Assembly: GCA_900314645.1 (NCBI GenBank)
Contig: OMWB01000018.1
Coordinates: 1 to 56,489, forward strand
Length of the DNA: 56,489 nt
Reading direction: 5' to 3'
DNA from: an uncultured Actinomycetes bacterium
Lineage (GTDB): Bacteria; Actinomycetota; Coriobacteriia; Coriobacteriales; Atopobiaceae
Both the position numbers and the translations under genes were made by a program. Positions 49,525 through 56,489 of the stretch are shown one piece after another (position 1 is the first letter of the stretch; each line of letters starts with the position of its first letter). Under the pieces are notes generated by a model. That model did not search any database. It saw only the letters and a program-made list of their open reading frames with translations, and was not told the origin of the DNA.

Positions 49525-51734
49525 GCGATCCTCCTCACGATGCCATTCCTACGCTCAAGCTTCCGGGACTCGTCGACACGCCGCTGCACGGTCTTGCTAC
49601 TCACATTCAGGTACTCCGCAAGCGCATCTACGCGGACCTCTTCGTCGCCCATGGACACCGCATCGAAGGCCTCTTCAAGTGCCTGCTGCTTGTCCTCGCG
49701 CGCCTTCGCCCTGGGCTTGCCGCTGCCGTCAGTCGAACGTGCGTCTCCGCCATCAAAGGGGCAATTCGCAAGCACCCCACGCAGGTCAGGCACGTGCAGT
49801 GGATAGTCAAACCACGCGTCCATATGGTCGGCGCTCTCGAACTCGCGCAGCGTAAAGCTGACCCGCCATGCAGTCACCTGTGCCGACTCCTTGACAATCG
49901 CCCTCAGACGCTCGTTCAACGCGTCGCCGTCGGGCTTGTAGAGATGCTGTACCGCCCAAACGGCGAAGGGGCCGGGCTCTGAGTAGAGCGGCGGTGTGAT
50001 GCCCACTGATTCCAAGGTACGGGTAATCTCGTCCATCGCCGCCTGGTCACGTGCAGCGCGCAGCTCGTCACCAGTCGCAGCAAGCGGCGTCATGTCGAGG
50101 ATGGCGTCGGGATCTCTCGCGAAGACGCCCGACCCGCTCATGCGATCCATGCTGTGCTTCGTGCCCTGGAAGCCCTTGCTGTGGTGGTGGCAATAGACGA
50201 CGGCACAGCCCAGCTCGGCGCATACCTTGTCGAACTGGTTGCAGAACGCACCCATGTCCGAGGCGCTGTTTTCGTCGCCCACGAGGATCTTGTAGATCGG
50301 GTCGATGATCACGAGGCTGTAGCCTCCGTGCTCCGGGTCGCGTCCCTTCTTGGCGGCGCGGTGTATGAGCCGTGGTGCTAGACGGTCCATGGGGCACGCG
50401 TGGCCGCGCAGGTTCCAGACGTCTATGTTCGAGGCATGGCTTGCACCTATGCCGAGCGCCCGGTAGATGGCATCGAATCGATGCATGGATGACGCCCCGT
50501 CAATCTCTAGGTTCACGTACAGCACGCGCCCCTGGCTGCACTGTCGACCCATCCAAGTGCGTCCCTCGGCGACGGCGACTGCAAGCTCCATGAGTGCAAA
50601 GCTCTTGCCCGCCTTCGAGGGACCGGCGAGCAGCATCTTGTGACCCTTGCGCAGTATTCCGTCTATGAGCGGTTCCGCCAAGGGCGGAAGGTTTGCCAGA
50701 GCATCGGCAAGATTGGCAGTCTCCGGTAGGTCGTCGCGCTCCTCCGCGATCCAGTCCTCCCACTCCTCGTAGGAACGCGCGCCGACGTTAGTGGCGATGA
50801 GCGCCTGGCGCTTTCCGGCGCGGGTGACTCCCGGCATGCGCGACAGTCGCGAGGGGTTGCGGTTCTGGCCGTCCACGTGGAGACCGGCGCGGGCACACTC
50901 CTCGTAGAGTCGGCTGACGCGGCGCTTGTACTCGTCCATGTTGGAGGCGTCCACGCGTACGATGCCGTGCACGCTCTTGTTGCCGCTGCTGACGACGGCG
51001 GTGAGGGGGAGGTTGAGAGCGCGCATGATTGCGAGCTGCTGCTCCGGGTCGTCTTCGTCGCTCTCGATGAGCACGTGGCGAAGCGCCGACACGTTCGAGT
51101 TGGTGCGACCCTTCCCGTCCACCGGGTTGTGGCACACCCAGACGCCTGCATCCTCGTCCCAGTCGCCTATGGCCTTCGCCACGTCCCCGTACTTCTCGAG
51201 ATCAGCTATGAGCTGTCCGGCGGTGCGGTCCCAGGAGCCCTTCTTGGGATGGTGCTTTTCGTCGTCTCCAACCCATGACTGGGTTACGTAGCAGACGTGC
51301 TCGGTCTCTTCGAAGACCGCATGCAGGTAGTCTACGAGCTGTCCCGTGGGGTTCCAGTCACCGCCCGTCGCGCTTTCGGGAAGGTCGACTGGCTCCACGT
51401 ACGCGGGGTCTACGACAGTCGCCTCGTCTCTCCAGCCAAAGGGCTCGTCCAGCGCTCCGGGCGAGAGCTGCACGCCACGCGAGCGAGCGAGGTCGCAGAT
51501 GGTGCCGGCGCCGACCCCGTCGTCCTTTGAGTCGGAGAAGCCCTGCCACTTTGTCGCACATTCGCCGTCGTGCCAGCGGTCTCGGTCTTCGCGGCTCCAA
51601 TCCTCCCAGACGGAGAGGGCAAAGCCCTCGGCCTTGAGCGCCATACCGACGCTCACCCATTCGGTGTAGCTGCATGACGAAGCTGGCATCTGCGAGAGGA
51701 TGTGAGGCAGGTCGCCATGATCGTTCTGTTTCAT
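49521..51734 (-). CDS. Phage primase-helicase (PriCT/RepA-like)
   Basis: A 737-residue protein from the ATG at 51734 (TTGGAG site). The N-terminus has a PriCT_2-like segment (YTEWVSVGMALKAEGFALSV), then a primase-type domain (HVLIESDEDDPEQQLAIMRA, VVSSGNKSVHGIVRVDAS), and a RepA-type AAA_25 helicase with Walker A GPSKAGKS near 370 and Walker B YSLVIIDPIY. A winged-helix tail ends it (LAEYLNVSSKTVQRRVDESR). It should prime and unwind phage DNA at replication. Confidence 0.85.
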   Translation of the reverse strand: MKQNDHGDLPHILSQMPASSCSYTEWVSVGMALKAEGFALSVWEDWSREDRDRWHDGECATKWQGFSDSKDDGVGAGTICDLARSRGVQLSPGALDEPFGWRDEATVVDPAYVEPVDLPESATGGDWNPTGQLVDYLHAVFEETEHVCYVTQSWVGDDEKHHPKKGSWDRTAGQLIADLEKYGDVAKAIGDWDEDAGVWVCHNPVDGKGRTNSNVSALRHVLIESDEDDPEQQLAIMRALNLPLTAVVSSGNKSVHGIVRVDASNMDEYKRRVSRLYEECARAGLHVDGQNRNPSRLSRMPGVTRAGKRQALIATNVGARSYEEWEDWIAEERDDLPETANLADALANLPPLAEPLIDGILRKGHKMLLAGPSKAGKSFALMELAVAVAEGRTWMGRQCSQGRVLYVNLEIDGASSMHRFDAIYRALGIGASHASNIDVWNLRGHACPMDRLAPRLIHRAAKKGRDPEHGGYSLVIIDPIYKILVGDENSASDMGAFCNQFDKVCAELGCAVVYCHHHSKGFQGTKHSMDRMSGSGVFARDPDAILDMTPLAATGDELRAARDQAAMDEITRTLESVGITPPLYSEPGPFAVWAVQHLYKPDGDALNERLRAIVKESAQVTAWRVSFTLREFESADHMDAWFDYPLHVPDLRGVLANCPFDGGDARSTDGSGKPRAKAREDKQQALEEAFDAVSMGDEEVRVDALAEYLNVSSKTVQRRVDESRKLERRNGIVRRIA

Positions 51735-51804
51735 CAGTTGCTCCAATCTGCAATGGGTACGCCCGGAACTCACCGGGCGCACCGAAATTGCTTGACGCTA
51801 ATGC

Positions 51805-53409
51805 CTACGAGATGCCCAGCGTTGGGTCGTATGTTGCTGGGTTCATCCAGCTCGGAACGTGCCACTGGTGGCTGGACAGGATGCCCATGACCTTGCTCGC
51901 CTGTTCGAACGTCCATGTCCCGGGATGCCGGAAGCCGAACCGCTCGAGCTGACGGATCTGGCGCGGCGTTGCCATGTTGGACTCCGCTCGTCGAATGAGA
52001 CGGTCGAGCACCATGGAGGCCATGCCGAAGCAGTCGATGGACGACGTGTCTAGTCCGAAGTTTGCTATGGCCCGCATCTGTCGCTCCGTCGGCGGGAGCG
52101 CGTCAGCAGGCATAAGCGGCTCGTAGTCGGCAAGGTCCTCGTCCTCGATGGACATGCTGAACAGCAGCGGGTCCACCAGGCGCGACTTCTTGCGCCGCTG
52201 CGCCGCAAGCTCCCTGACGAGCGATGCCTCGCGCTGCTGCAGGATATCGGTCTCGGCTTCCCGCTCGGCAGCCATGAGGTCGATGCCGTTGGGGGCATCC
52301 TCCTCCTTCTCCGTCATACGCTTCGCCACCTCAGCGCTCTTGGCAAACAGCGATGCTGGCCGACAGAGGTCGTGGCGCTCGGTGTTCCAGAGGAAGTCGA
52401 GAAGCAGCAGGTGGTCCTTGCCAGGGTACAGCCTCGTGCCGCGACCTACCATCTGCGCGAAGAGCGCACGGCTCTTTGTGGGCCTGAGCACCACGACGCA
52501 GTCGCACACGGGGCAGTCCCATCCCTCCGTGAGCAGCATCGAGCAGGTGAGGCACTTGGTCTCGCCGCTCTCGAAGCGTGCCAGGATCTCTGCCCGGTCG
52601 GCGCTGTTGCCGTCGATCTCCTCGGTGGGAATGCCCACGGCGTTGAGCGCGTCGGCCATCCGCTCGGCCGTCTTGACCAGCGGCAGGAACACCACGGTGT
52701 GACGCCGGTCGCAGCCGGCCTCGAGCATCTTGGCCGCTATCTCGGGCAGGTAGGGGTCGAGGCTCTCGTCGAGTCCTGACGCCTGGAAGTCTCCCGCCTG
52801 CACCTTCACATCGGAGATGTCGATTTCCAGCGGGATGAGCTGCGCCACGGTACGAGAGAGGTAGCCCTCCCTTATCGCCCTGCCCAACGGGTACTCGTAG
52901 GCAATGCTGCTGAACACCTCGGCGAGGCCCCGCTTGTCTGCCCGGTCGGGAGTGGCTGTCACCCCAAGCACGCGAGCATTTTCGAAGTGGTCGATCACGT
53001 TGCGGTAGCTGTCGGCGAGCGCGTGGTGTGCCTCGTCTATGAACACGTGCGAGAAGTAGTCGCTCGGATACTCCGCGAGGCGGCTCTCCCTCGCGAGGGT
53101 CTGCACGCTGGCGAGCGTGACGGGAAACATAGAGCCCATCGCGTGGGATCCGGCCTTCTCTATGGCGCAGTCTAGGTCGCTGCATGCCTTGAACTTCTCT
53201 TGGGCCTGGGTGATCAGCTCGTCCCTGTGGGCGAGCATGAGCACCCTGCCCCCGCCGCGAACCGCGTCCTCTGCCACGGAGGACATCACGACGGTCTTTC
53301 CCGTACCTGTGGCCTGCACAAGGAGGGTGCGTGCGTTGTCACACGCACCCCACTCAGCCTCTATGGCTTGCACAGCTTCTATCTGGTACGGTCGCAGGAC
53401 CAGCCCCAT
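51805..53409 (-). CDS. Phage DEAD/DEAH-box helicase (SF2)
   Basis: A 534-residue helicase. The start is set at the ATG at 53409 (MGLVLRPYQIEAV), which abuts the preceding stop; the arginine-rich extension upstream is a shadow of that gene. Motif I is ATGTGKT (33-39), motif II DEAH (125-128), motif III TATPDR, motif VI MVGRGTRLYPGKDH. It is close to XPB/UvsW-type phage helicases. A C-terminal helical region (PRQIRQLERFGFRHPGTWT) carries a phage-specific domain. A role in recombination-dependent replication is likely. Confidence 0.88.
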   Translation of the reverse strand: MGLVLRPYQIEAVQAIEAEWGACDNARTLLVQATGTGKTVVMSSVAEDAVRGGGRVLMLAHRDELITQAQEKFKACSDLDCAIEKAGSHAMGSMFPVTLASVQTLARESRLAEYPSDYFSHVFIDEAHHALADSYRNVIDHFENARVLGVTATPDRADKRGLAEVFSSIAYEYPLGRAIREGYLSRTVAQLIPLEIDISDVKVQAGDFQASGLDESLDPYLPEIAAKMLEAGCDRRHTVVFLPLVKTAERMADALNAVGIPTEEIDGNSADRAEILARFESGETKCLTCSMLLTEGWDCPVCDCVVVLRPTKSRALFAQMVGRGTRLYPGKDHLLLLDFLWNTERHDLCRPASLFAKSAEVAKRMTEKEEDAPNGIDLMAAEREAETDILQQREASLVRELAAQRRKKSRLVDPLLFSMSIEDEDLADYEPLMPADALPPTERQMRAIANFGLDTSSIDCFGMASMVLDRLIRRAESNMATPRQIRQLERFGFRHPGTWTFEQASKVMGILSSHQWHVPSWMNPATYDPTLGIS

Positions 53410-53410
53410 C

Positions 53411-53968
53411 CTAGACGAAGGCCCCGCCATAGGGCGGCTGGGTCGTGGGCGGGTACTGTGTCTGGGCCTGCTGCGGCTGGTGCGGTTGCTGCGGCGCCTG
53501 TGGTGCGAACGCCTGGGCTGCCTCGTCGGAGCGCGCGCCAAAGAGGAACGACTTGATGCTGTTGCCCGTGCGCTGCTGCCCATCGTTCCCGGTCCACTGG
53601 TAGTGCTCGACATCGCACATGCCGCGCGTGCCGATAATCTTGTCCCACGGGTAGCGGACGGCGCTACCGCTGGGGGTCTCCGGGTCGATAAGGCGGACGG
53701 CCTTGAAGAAGGCGGTCAGCTTCCACTGCATCTTGCGGTTCAGGGGCAGGTTGGTGTGGATGTCGGAGACGTGGCCCTCGGGGTCGGTCGTCTCGAGCGT
53801 GAGTTCGGCCTGGAAGCAGGCGGCCATTTTCGCGGAGCCCTCGAAGCGTCCGCGCTTGAAGTCGGTCACGCGGAACATGCAGGGGCCTTCGTTGAGAAGC
53901 TGGAAGTTGCTGGCGTCGGCGGTCTCGACCTCGTCGTCCCAACCGAAGGAGTCGTTGTACTCTGCCAT
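53411..53968 (-). CDS. DUF669 phage protein (single-strand binding-like)
   Basis: A 185-residue protein. The pattern DADNFQLLNEGPC-like (here DASNFQLLNEGPCMFRVTDF), the charged middle, and a proline- and glutamine-rich tail (QQPHQPQQAQTQYPPTTQPP) fit DUF669 proteins, which lie beside Sak4-type ATPases and behave as single-strand DNA-binding partners. The acidic tip typical of SSB is replaced by PYGGAFV. It is coupled to the flanking genes by 1-2 nt gaps. Confidence 0.75.
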   Translation of the reverse strand: MAEYNDSFGWDDEVETADASNFQLLNEGPCMFRVTDFKRGRFEGSAKMAACFQAELTLETTDPEGHVSDIHTNLPLNRKMQWKLTAFFKAVRLIDPETPSGSAVRYPWDKIIGTRGMCDVEHYQWTGNDGQQRTGNSIKSFLFGARSDEAAQAFAPQAPQQPHQPQQAQTQYPPTTQPPYGGAFV

Positions 53969-53970
53969 CG

Positions 53971-54993
53971 TTACTCTCCATCTGTGCCGAACGGCACGTC
54001 AATGCGGTTAATCTCGATTGCCCGGAGCACGCTCGGCCACTGATCGGCGAGCCATGCCCTGAAGTCGGGCGGGTATGCCTCGAGGGGCGTACCCTCGGGC
54101 TGGTAGCCATGTGCGTCGATGACGGCACGAAGCTCGTCTGCGGACACCCCGTCGCGCCGCATGAGCGAGAGCAGCGCGTCGCCCGAATCGGCAGACTGGC
54201 TTGCGGGCTGGGGTGGCCCGGATGTCGCCGGTACCACGACAGGCGGATCGGCTACGATTCCGGAGAGGTGGTCTTGGAAGAACGGCAGCAGGGGCTCGAT
54301 GTCCAGGTCCAGGACCTCTGGGAGCTCGAGGCGGTTCTTCGCGTCCCAGCTCGGTGAGTGAGTCGTGCGCAGGATGCGCTTACCGCCGGAGGCCTTCGCG
54401 TGGCCGCCGTTTTCGTCGGTAGTCACATAGGTCAGGTAGTCGGCGAAGAGCAGCAGGTCGCACCATTCCTTGACGAGCGGGGCCACGTGCTTCGTGAGCT
54501 TCATCTCGAACCGGTCGTAGGAGCCGAGCTCGTCTGGCCGCTCGAACTTGCGGAGCTGGCTGTGGCTGGTGCACACGACGTTGACGCCGGCCTCAATGAC
54601 GCGGTCGAGCTCGTAGAGAAGCTTTGCGAACTCTTCCTTCAGGATGACGTAGCCCTTGCCGTAGCCCCAGCCCTCAATGGACGCCTTCTTGGGCTGCGCA
54701 TGGCTGCAGACGTGCTCCACGCAGAGCTGCTCGGCAGCGTCCAGGGTGTCAACGACCAAGGTTGAGCAGCACGAGGGGTCCTCCGCCACCGCACGCACCT
54801 CGTCGAGCAGCACCGCCCACGACGCGGGCTTCGGCAGCCTCGCTACGGGGAGCTGGTGCGAGCCCTCCTCGGTGTCAATGATGAGGGCGTTAGGGGACAT
54901 GGCGGCAAACGACGTCTTACCGATGCCCTCCGGCCCGTAGACCACGACCCGGATGGGCCGCTTGACGATGCCACAGGTGAGCTGGTAACGCAT
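53971..54993 (-). CDS. Sak4-like RecA-type ATPase (AAA_24)
   Basis: A 340-residue protein. Walker A is GPEGIGKT (20-27) and a Walker B-like STLVVDTLDAAEQL follows; INVVCTSHSQ-like GVNVVCTSHSQLRKFERP is the sensor region of AAA_24 ATPases. Sak4 proteins anneal single strands and help phage recombination, with the DUF669 protein encoded next. The C-terminal 100 residues include a serine/proline linker and a helical end (DEIRAVIDAHG-like, here DELRAVIDAHG). Confidence 0.82.
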   Translation of the reverse strand: MRYQLTCGIVKRPIRVVVYGPEGIGKTSFAAMSPNALIIDTEEGSHQLPVARLPKPASWAVLLDEVRAVAEDPSCCSTLVVDTLDAAEQLCVEHVCSHAQPKKASIEGWGYGKGYVILKEEFAKLLYELDRVIEAGVNVVCTSHSQLRKFERPDELGSYDRFEMKLTKHVAPLVKEWCDLLLFADYLTYVTTDENGGHAKASGGKRILRTTHSPSWDAKNRLELPEVLDLDIEPLLPFFQDHLSGIVADPPVVVPATSGPPQPASQSADSGDALLSLMRRDGVSADELRAVIDAHGYQPEGTPLEAYPPDFRAWLADQWPSVLRAIEINRIDVPFGTDGE

Positions 54994-54995
54994 GG

Positions 54996-55589
54996 CTACT
55001 CGCCGCCCTCGGAGAGCAGCCCCATGACGGCGGAAGGAAGCTCGCTGCCCATGGCCTGGGCTACGAGGACGGGGTCGATTCGCAGTGTCGATCCGATGGG
55101 CACGGCGGGTTCGTCGATGACGCGAGCCTCGCAGCCATCGGGGATCTCTCCATCGCGCTGCGCGGTTGCGATGGCGTTGTCGGACACGATGTAGTTCTGG
55201 CGCGCAACGCCCTTGAGGAACATGTCCTCGGTGATGGTGATCTTCTGGCCGATGAGCCGGTCAGGCATGCCCTCTTCGACGTCGAGGGTGATGACGACCT
55301 GCTTGCGGGCGAGGCCGTTGCCGAACGCCCACTGGGCGAACGCGTCCTCGTCGACGATGGCAACTGTCGTCCTGTGTTCCGCCTTGGAGAAGCGGATACT
55401 GTAGGTGCCGACCTTGCGGCCCCTGAGCAACATGTCGTAGGTCTTGCCGCCGGAGGTGTAGCCGTAGGAATAGTCGAAGGTCACGCGGTGGCCGGCCGCC
55501 TTGTCCAGCAGCGGAATGCTCTGGGCGGCGGCGTGCTGAACATGAAGGATTTCCCGCTCGACCTTTTGGACGAACTGATCCGGTCCCAT
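54996..55589 (-). CDS. Phage early protein of unknown function, 197 aa
   Basis: Start set at the ATG at 55589 (GPDQFVQKVEREILHVQHAA) behind an AAGAGG site; an apparent extension to 55673 crosses into the foreign-looking right end. The fold seems mixed alpha/beta (HRVTFDYSYGYTSGGKTYDM, RKQVVITLDVEEGMPDRLIG). It is first of the visible early genes and lies 2 nt before the Sak4 gene, so it probably takes part in recombination or replication. I do not recognise the family. Confidence 0.6.
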   Translation of the reverse strand: MGPDQFVQKVEREILHVQHAAAQSIPLLDKAAGHRVTFDYSYGYTSGGKTYDMLLRGRKVGTYSIRFSKAEHRTTVAIVDEDAFAQWAFGNGLARKQVVITLDVEEGMPDRLIGQKITITEDMFLKGVARQNYIVSDNAIATAQRDGEIPDGCEARVIDEPAVPIGSTLRIDPVLVAQAMGSELPSAVMGLLSEGGE

Positions 55590-55734
55590 GCCAGAAAGCC
55601 TCTTCCCTGGGCGGATCTTCCCCTGATCTACACCGAAGATGAGCTGATGTACACTTCTATATTCACAAATCACTGGACAACGTCCGTGAAATACTGTACA
55701 CTGAGCTTACTACTATCATCATGAGGAGGGAAAC

Positions 55735-56489
55735 ATGCTTCAGCAAGTCATGACGGAGCCCGGAAAAATCATATTCCGGGAGGTGCCGGAAATCGAGCCG
55801 GCGGCCGGAGAGGTTAAAATCAAAATCATGAATATCGGCGTATGCGGATCCGATATTCACGTATATCATGGCAAGCACCCCTTTACAAAATATCCGGTTA
55901 CCCAGGGCCATGAGGTTTCGGGACTGGTGGAAAAGCTCGGTGAAGGCGTAGACAATCTGAAGATCGGCCAGAAGGTAACCATTCAGCCTCAGGTGGTCTG
56001 CGGAAAATGCTGGCCCTGCCGTCATGGCAAATACAATCTCTGTGAAAGCCTGAAGGTCATGGGCTTCCAGACCACCGGAACCGCTTCCGAATATTTTACG
56101 GTGGATGCCGCGAAAGTAACACCCCTTCCGGAGGAAATGAGCCTGGAAGAGGGAGCCATGATTGAGCCTCTGGCCGTGACGGTTCACGCCATCCGCCAGG
56201 CAGGCGATGTGGCCGGCAAAGATATCTGCGTGCTGGGCGCCGGTCCCATCGGTATCCTGACAGCCCAGGTTGCCAAGGGCATGGGTGCCAGAAAGGTCAT
56301 GATCACAGATATTTCTGATATCCGCCTGGCCAAAGCCGCCGAGGTCGGGGTGGATGTATGCGTCAATACCCGGAACGAGGATTTTGCCGAAGCTTTTGTT
56401 CGCACCTTCGGTCCGGACAAGGCGGATGTCATCTATGACTGCGCCGGTACCAACATCACCATGGATCAGGCCATCCAGAATGCCAGAAA
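55735..56489 (+). CDS. Zinc-dependent alcohol/sorbitol-type dehydrogenase (C-terminus off contig)
   Basis: The ATG at 55735 follows GAGGAGGG. 251 residues are present and the frame runs off the edge. The zinc-binding start (NIGVCGSDIHVYHGKHPF, TQGHEVSGLVEKLGEGVDNL), the structural-zinc loop CGKCWPCRHGKYNLC, and the Rossmann motif VLGAGPIGILTAQVAKGMGA define the medium-chain dehydrogenase family, sorbitol/threonine dehydrogenase branch. It oxidises a polyol or alcohol with NAD(P). Style is that of Clostridia, unlike the neighbouring prophage. Confidence 0.9.
   Translation, partial: MLQQVMTEPGKIIFREVPEIEPAAGEVKIKIMNIGVCGSDIHVYHGKHPFTKYPVTQGHEVSGLVEKLGEGVDNLKIGQKVTIQPQVVCGKCWPCRHGKYNLCESLKVMGFQTTGTASEYFTVDAAKVTPLPEEMSLEEGAMIEPLAVTVHAIRQAGDVAGKDICVLGAGPIGILTAQVAKGMGARKVMITDISDIRLAKAAEVGVDVCVNTRNEDFAEAFVRTFGPDKADVIYDCAGTNITMDQAIQNAR

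Larger units (their letters stand above)
27531..55600 (-). mobile_element. Siphovirus-type prophage (early end incomplete)
   Basis: About 28 kb of minus-strand genes in canonical order for a long-tailed non-contractile phage: recombination and replication, late regulator, HNH, TerS, TerL, portal, minor head, scaffold, capsid, connectors, tube, chaperone, tape measure, Dit, Tal, fibres, lysis. No sheath gene exists, so the tail is of siphovirus type. No integrase, repressor or attachment site is seen. The right edge is set by the change of sequence style near 55,600; the left edge by the hairpin at 27,589. Confidence 0.85.

Overview
The window is a metagenome-like contig. Most of it looks like an anaerobic gut actinobacterium of the Coriobacteriia type: moderately to strongly GC-rich coding, good AGGAGG ribosome sites, and a siphophage whose genes resemble those of that group. 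This taxonomic call is inference from gene style. Both extremities differ. Positions 1-824 (acetyltransferase and methyltransferase, AT-richer) and about 55,640-56,489 (zinc dehydrogenase) read like a Clostridia/Lachnospiraceae genome. The contig may therefore be chimeric, or it may carry a foreign 55-kb block.

Layout: (1) 1-824, foreign-looking end genes. (2) 825-2375, a gene-poor scar with an N-terminal cas1 fragment, CRISPR-repeat-like pieces including a perfect 33-bp inverted repeat, and a tRNA-Val(GAC). (3) 2376-18568, a tight seven-gene plus-strand operon: a NERD-UvrD (AddA-like) helicase, an AddB-like iron-sulfur protein lacking obvious nuclease residues, a SNF2-type helicase, a RecQ-type helicase, a small winged-helix-like protein, a P-loop ATPase and a small coiled-coil protein. 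(4) 18845-24895, a convergent five-gene minus-strand operon dndB-C-D-E-A for DNA phosphorothioation. No dndFGH restriction genes are present, so the facing seven-gene operon is the natural candidate for the effector half. Its SNF2/RecQ/small/ATPase core recalls the Dpd E-F-G-H genes and may be the bacterial form of PbeABCD. The AddAB-like pair in front is the unusual part.

(5) 25029-27488, a small accessory island: a hypothetical gene and an HTH gene diverging from a 36-bp palindrome, then an SMI1/KNR4 immunity-like protein followed by an HNH nuclease. (6) 27589-55600, a minus-strand prophage of siphovirus type. Right to left it has recombination and replication genes (Sak4-like ATPase, DUF669, DEAD helicase, primase-helicase), a late regulator, HNH, terminases, portal, minor head, scaffold, capsid, connectors, tail tube, frameshifted tail chaperone, tape measure, baseplate and fibre proteins, then holin, amidase and a membrane protein. 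A two-gene moron (333-aa unknown plus DUF6932 nucleotidyltransferase) with its own terminator sits between minor head and scaffold. No integrase, repressor or excisionase is visible, so the early end of the prophage is missing or lost at the 55.6-kb junction.

Gene identities come from motif recognition by eye. No database search was run.
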